Assembly (NCBI RefSeq): GCF_035978755.1
Contig: NZ_CP108414.1
Span: forward strand, 8,308,001-8,372,000
DNA length: 64,000 bases
Source: Streptomyces sp. NBC_01298
GTDB lineage: Bacteria; Actinomycetota; Actinomycetes; Streptomycetales; Streptomycetaceae
Direction of reading: 5' to 3'
Position numbers and translations under genes: made by a program
In this document: in pieces, positions 60,047-64,000 of the stretch
How the letters are laid out: every line of letters starts with the position of its first letter
How positions within the stretch are numbered: position 1 is the first letter of the stretch
Notes under the pieces: model-generated
The model's input: the letters and a program-made list of their open reading frames with translations, nothing else
Database searches by the model: none
What the model was told of the DNA's origin: nothing

Positions 60047-60871
60047 ATGATTCGCTCGTTCAACCGCCGCCCGCAGAACCCCTCCCACGCGCAGGACCCC
60101 TCCCGCCGGAAGGCGCTCCCTCACCGGCGGGCCTCCGCCGTGGCGGCCGCACTGATGCTGACCGCCCTCACCGCCTGCTCCTCACTCAACGGGGTCGTCT
60201 CACCGGCCACCGTCCGCACCGCGGCCGCCCGCGCCGCGGGCCCGCACTCCTCCGCCCCGGTGGACTGCACCGTCGCCAAGTGCGTGGCCCTCACCTTCGA
60301 CGGAGGCCCGAGCGCACCGACCCCGCGCCTGCTGGACTTCCTGAAGCGGGAGAAGATCAGGGCCACGTTCTTCCTCCAGGGGAAGGGGCACACCGACACC
60401 TATCCCGACACCGTGCGCCGCATGGCCGCCGAAGGCCATGAGATCGCGAACCACACCTGGTCGCACGAGGACCTGACCGGGCTCGCGCCGGACGCGATAC
60501 GTGCCGAAATCGAGCCGGTCCAGCGGGACATAGAGAAGGCGACGGGCCGCGCGCCCACCCTCATGCGCCCTCCGGGCGGCGCCACCGACGACAAGGTGTC
60601 GAAGGTGATGAAGGAGCTCGGCCTCGCCCAGGTCCTGTGGAGCGTCACCGCGAAGGACTACGCGACCACCGACACCGCGCTCATCGTCCGGCGCGTCCTC
60701 GACCGGACCGAGCGGGACGGGATCATCCTGCTCCACGAGCGGTACGCCGGCACCATTCCCGCCGTGCCCGCGATCGTCCGTGAACTCCACGACCGCGGCT
60801 ACACCTTCGTGACCGTCTCCGAACTCCTCTCGCCGGCCTGCCCCGAACCCGGCAAGGTCTACCGGCCGTGA
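60047..60871 (+). CDS. Polysaccharide deacetylase-like lipoprotein with altered metal site
   Basis: A 274-residue exported NodB-fold protein. A basic leader and hydrophobic stretch end in the lipobox LTAC (Cys44). Motif 1 reads ALTFDGGPSAP: Asp85 is kept but the next residue is Gly86 instead of the metal-binding Asp of TFDDGPS. Motif 2 NHTWSHEDL keeps HxxxH, motif 3 is LMRPPGGATDD and the final LLHE motif is present. Family members remove acetyl groups from peptidoglycan, chitin or xylan. The altered motif 1 leaves activity uncertain. It is convergent with the kinase gene, six bases apart. Confidence 0.82.
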   Translation: MIRSFNRRPQNPSHAQDPSRRKALPHRRASAVAAALMLTALTACSSLNGVVSPATVRTAAARAAGPHSSAPVDCTVAKCVALTFDGGPSAPTPRLLDFLKREKIRATFFLQGKGHTDTYPDTVRRMAAEGHEIANHTWSHEDLTGLAPDAIRAEIEPVQRDIEKATGRAPTLMRPPGGATDDKVSKVMKELGLAQVLWSVTAKDYATTDTALIVRRVLDRTERDGIILLHERYAGTIPAVPAIVRELHDRGYTFVTVSELLSPACPEPGKVYRP

Positions 60872-60877
60872 CACTCC

Positions 60878-62431
60878 CTAACGGGGCAGCCGCAGGAGGA
60901 ACGCCGCTCCCCGGTCGCCCGGGACGACGGCCAGCGTGCCCCGGTGGTGGCGGGCGAGGTCCCGGGCGATGGCGAGGCCGAGGCCGCTGCCGCCGGTGTC
61001 GCGGGTGCGTGCTTCGTCGAGACGGGTGAAGCGGTCGAAGACGCGTTCGCGGTCCGCTCCGGGGATCGGGGCCCCGTCGTTGTGGACGGTGCACTCCACC
61101 CATCCGGCCTCCGCGGCGAGGGTGACGGTGACCCGGGTCGCGGCGTGCCGGGCCGCGTTGTCGAGGAGGTTGCGCAGCAGGCGCCGCAGCCGGTCGCGGT
61201 AGCCGGGCAGGATCACGGGCTCCTCGGCGGCGTCGAGGACGAGCTCCGCGGTGGCTCCGGGCCGGGTGTGGGGCAGTTCGATGAGGAGTTCCCGGACGAG
61301 TTCGGTGAAGTCCACCGGCGCCCGGTCCTCCGGCACGGCCCCGGGTGCGCCGTCCAGCCGGGCGAGGGTCAGCAGGTCGTCGACGAGGTGCTGCAGTCTC
61401 GTCGTGGCCCGCAGGGCGTCGGCGAGGGCGGCGGGCCGCTGGGGGTGGGCGACGGCGACGTCGAGCACGGTGCGCAGGCCCGTGACCGGGCTGCGCAGTT
61501 CGTGGGCCGCGTCGGCGATGAAGCGGCGCTGGCGGCGGGCGTGGGCGTCGAGTACGTCGAGGGTGTGGTTGGTCGTGCGGGCGAGCCGGGTGATCTCGTC
61601 CTCGGCCACGGGTACGGGGACGCGGGTGCCGGAGCCCGGCTGGTCGACGGTGGCGAGGCGGGTACGGATGGCCTCGACCGGCCGCAGGGCACGGGTGGTC
61701 GCCACCCAGGCGGACAGCGCGACGAGCAGGGCCGCCAGCGGGACCGCACCGCTCAGGGCCGGGACGAGCGCGTCGGCGGCCCGGGCCGCCCCGGCCCGGA
61801 CGACGGCGACGTAGACGGTGTAGCGCCCGGCCGCCGGCGCCGACGCAGTGGGGGCGCCGGCGGGGTGGACCTCGATGCTGGTGCCGGCCATGTCGACGGT
61901 CCGCCCCGCCAGCTCCGCCGCCTGCGAGAGGCAGCCGGGCACGGGCTGCCCGGTGGAGGTACGGGAAGGCTCCTGCCGGCAGGAGGGGGCCGGGTCCCCG
62001 AAGCGGACCGACCGGACGCTCGCCCATGCGGGGCGCGCCGACTCGGGCGCGGGCGGCACCTGTGCCACGACCGCCGGGAACGCCCGGGGGAGCCAGGACG
62101 GGAACGGACCGTCCGGCCCGATGATCAGTACCGGCGACGTGGCGAGGATGTCGCCGGTGGCCTCCCGGTCCCTGGCCCGGACCCCGGCGAACTCCAGGGC
62201 GATGGCGCGGGACTGCGCCAGGGCGGTGCCCCGCGCCGCCTCCATCTCCGTGGTGTACACGTCGTGGTGCAGCCACCAAGCCCCGGCGCCGGAGAGGATC
62301 AGGGCCGCCGTACCCGCGGCGAGGGCCGTACGGGCCCGCGTGGGCAGCCGCGGCCACCACGCCGACATCCGGTCCGGGTTGCTCCGGGGAGGGTTCCGGA
62401 GAGCGGGGTCACGGGGAGCGGCCTCAGGCAT
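60878..62431 (-). CDS. Two-component sensor histidine kinase
   Basis: A 517-residue kinase. A first transmembrane helix (LAAGTAALILSGAGAWWLHH, about 38-56) and a second (AVPLAALLVALSAWVATTRA, about 227-248) flank an extracytoplasmic sensor with two cysteines (PSCRQEP, PGCLSQ). HAMP follows, then the phospho-acceptor His in IADAAHELRSPVTGLRT, the N box LRNLLDNAARHA and G boxes (DTGGSGLGLAIARDLARHH). The start at 62431 overlaps the regulator's stop by eight bases, so it is co-transcribed with it. The signal is unknown; a deacetylase gene next door may hint at envelope stress. Confidence 0.92.
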   Translation of the reverse strand: MPEAAPRDPALRNPPRSNPDRMSAWWPRLPTRARTALAAGTAALILSGAGAWWLHHDVYTTEMEAARGTALAQSRAIALEFAGVRARDREATGDILATSPVLIIGPDGPFPSWLPRAFPAVVAQVPPAPESARPAWASVRSVRFGDPAPSCRQEPSRTSTGQPVPGCLSQAAELAGRTVDMAGTSIEVHPAGAPTASAPAAGRYTVYVAVVRAGAARAADALVPALSGAVPLAALLVALSAWVATTRALRPVEAIRTRLATVDQPGSGTRVPVPVAEDEITRLARTTNHTLDVLDAHARRQRRFIADAAHELRSPVTGLRTVLDVAVAHPQRPAALADALRATTRLQHLVDDLLTLARLDGAPGAVPEDRAPVDFTELVRELLIELPHTRPGATAELVLDAAEEPVILPGYRDRLRRLLRNLLDNAARHAATRVTVTLAAEAGWVECTVHNDGAPIPGADRERVFDRFTRLDEARTRDTGGSGLGLAIARDLARHHRGTLAVVPGDRGAAFLLRLPR

Positions 62432-63116
62432 GCGAGTCGTCCAGCCGGTAGCCGTGTCCCCTGACGGTCACGATGCCGCGGGTGCCGTAGGGCTGGTCGA
62501 TCTTGCGGCGCAGCAGGCTGACGTAGACCTCCACGATGCTCGCCGAGCCCCGGTAGGCGATGTCCCACGCCTCGCCCAGGATGCTCTCCTTCGACAGCAC
62601 CCGGCCCGGCTCGCGCATCAGGCATTCCAGTACCGCGAACTCCTGTCCGGTGAGTTCGATGCGCTCGCTCCCGCGTCCGCACGTACGGGCTCGCGGGTCG
62701 AGCCACAGGTCGCCGGCCCGCAAGACGTCCGGGGCCCCGGAGCCCGCGGCCTCCCGGGCGCTGCGGCGGATCAGCGCGCGCAGGTGCGCCGTCAGGACGA
62801 GCAGGGAGAACGGCTTCGTCAGGTAGTCGTCCGCCCCGGTGTCCAGGCCGTGCGCCTCGTCGAGCTCCCCGTCCCTGGCGGTCAGCATCAGCACCGGGGT
62901 GTCGACACCCAGGGCCCTGAGCCGTCCGCACACGGCGAACCCGTTCAGCGAAGGCAGCATGACGTCCAGGACGATCGCCGCGAACTCGCCCGTGGCGCCG
63001 AGCTCCACCGCGGCGAGGCCGTCGGACACGAGGGTGACCGAGTACCCCTCGCCCCTCAGTCCCTCACTCACCGCCGCAGCGATCAGCGGATCGTCCTCCA
63101 CCAGCAAAATGTCCAC
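62424..63116 (-). CDS. OmpR-family response regulator
   Basis: A 230-residue regulator. The receiver domain has MDILLVEDDPLIAAAVSEGL, the phosphorylated Asp in AAIVLDVMLPSLNGFAVCG and KPFSLLVLTAHLRALIRRS. The winged-helix output domain has ELTGQEFAVLECLMREPGRV and VYVSLLRRKIDQPYGTRGIV. It is first in the operon with the kinase. The ATG is at 63116, and 121 bp separate it from the divergent glycosyltransferase pseudogene. Confidence 0.93.
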   Translation of the reverse strand: MDILLVEDDPLIAAAVSEGLRGEGYSVTLVSDGLAAVELGATGEFAAIVLDVMLPSLNGFAVCGRLRALGVDTPVLMLTARDGELDEAHGLDTGADDYLTKPFSLLVLTAHLRALIRRSAREAAGSGAPDVLRAGDLWLDPRARTCGRGSERIELTGQEFAVLECLMREPGRVLSKESILGEAWDIAYRGSASIVEVYVSLLRRKIDQPYGTRGIVTVRGHGYRLDDSHA

Positions 63117-63237
63117 GATGTCAGCATGCCACCCAGGCGCCCCCGCCCCCTGCGACCAGGCCTTCAGGAACGGTTAAGCATGAACCGCGCACAGTGGGGA
63201 ACGATCCTGCCTCCGCCACCGAAGGGCCCGGCGCCGC

Positions 63238-64000
63238 ATGCGTATGTGCTTCCTGCTCCACAATGCCTACGGCATCGGAGGAACGATCCGGTCGACGTTC
63301 AACCTCGCGTCGGCGCTCGCGGAACACCACGACGTGGAGATCGTCTCGGTCCTGCGCCACCGGGACGCACCGACGATGGGCGCCCCTCCCCGGGTCAGCC
63401 TGACGCCGCTGGTCGATCTGCGCCCGGGCTCCCCGGACTACGACTCGTACGGGCCTTCGCGCGGGTCGTCGCCGACCACCCGGACTGGAAGCTGCGCATC
63501 TTCGGCAGCGGCGACGCCACCGGCAACGAGAAGGCGGGCCTGACCTCGCTGATCGGAGAACTCGGACTGAGCGGCAGCGCCCGGCTCATGGGCAATGCCG
63601 ACCCGTTGGAGCCGGAGTGGGCCAAGGGGTCCATCGCCGCGTCCACCTCGGACCGGGAGTCGTTCGGCATGACCATCGTCGAGGCGATGCGCTGCGGCCT
63701 CCCCGTCGTCTCCACGGACTGCCCGGTGGGGCCGCGCGAGATCATCGCGGACGAGGTCGACGGACGCCTCGTCCGCCCCGGTGACACCGACGCCATCGCC
63801 GCCGCCCTGCTCGAACTCGTGGCCGACGAGGAGCTGCGCCGGCGCATGGGCGCCGCGGCGCTGAAGAATTCGGCCCGCTTCGACCCGGCGTACGTCGCCG
63901 AGCGGCATCTGGACCTCTACCGGGATCTGCTGCGGCGCGGCCCCGGCCGGCGCTCGCTCGGCCCCGTACGGGAAGCGGCGCACCGCGCGAGGGTCGCCGC
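63238..64000 (+). pseudogene. GT-B (family 4-like) glycosyltransferase with internal deletion, running off the window
   Basis: The frame from 63238 gives a normal N-terminal Rossmann start (MRMCFLLHNAYGIGGTIRST, FNLASALAEHHDVEIVSVLR) to about residue 67. At about 63440 it jumps, in another frame, to the C-terminal half: LVRAFARVVADHPDWKLRIF, LSGSARLMGNADPLEPEWAK, DRESFGMTIVEAMRCGLPVV and DCPVGPREIIADEVDGRLVR. Roughly 150-200 residues of the acceptor-binding half are missing. The first frame stops at 63543. No stop is reached in the second frame before the window ends. It looks like a deletion pseudogene. Confidence 0.75.

Overview
The window is very GC-rich DNA of Streptomyces type (Actinomycetota). 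This rests on the strong GC bias at third codon positions, the SpoIIE/RsbU-type PP2C phosphatases with HATPase tails, the ectABCD operon, an Rpf-type lytic protein, twin-arginine secreted enzymes and an ECF42 sigma factor. The accessory content (NRPS cluster, IS remnant, pseudogenes, paralogous enolase and DNA ligase) suggests a chromosome arm rather than the core.

Left part (1-20.5 kb): a truncated glycosidase-like end, a DUF5990 gene and a Tat-exported alpha/beta hydrolase; a DGPF/YCII gene with an ECF42 sigma factor behind a matching ECF42-type promoter; three PP2C-type phosphatases around a membrane protein; catalase-peroxidase KatG; a PobA-like hydroxylase followed by an O-methyltransferase with a VOC-like N-terminus; a MarR regulator divergent from a paralogous enolase, separated by eight 13-bp repeats; and two small secreted proteins.

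Centre (20.6-36.3 kb): a compact, four-gene, minus-strand nonribosomal peptide synthetase cluster. In transcription order: C-A-T (specificity residues close to glycine), C-A-T-TE fused to a 12-TM MFS exporter (aspartate-like code; the TE has Cys where Ser is usual), C-A-T (basic amino-acid-like code) and an acyl/aryl-ligase-like A-T-C protein. A 163-bp fold-back sequence separates the first two genes, a perfect hairpin lies between the last two, and a 26-bp palindrome lies upstream. No MbtH, tailoring enzyme or dedicated regulator was found between the genes.

Right part (37-64 kb): an NCS1 permease with a Tat-exported agmatine-deiminase-like enzyme; an HTH protein; an NCS2 permease; a lipoprotein; ectABCD; a secreted ricin-type protein; a decayed region where an IS5-like element interrupts a DNA ligase pseudogene; an intact LigA paralogue next to a barstar-like gene; a Baeyer-Villiger monooxygenase/alcohol dehydrogenase/MFS operon divergent from a PucR regulator; a polysaccharide deacetylase; a two-component system; and a glycosyltransferase with an internal deletion running off the window end.
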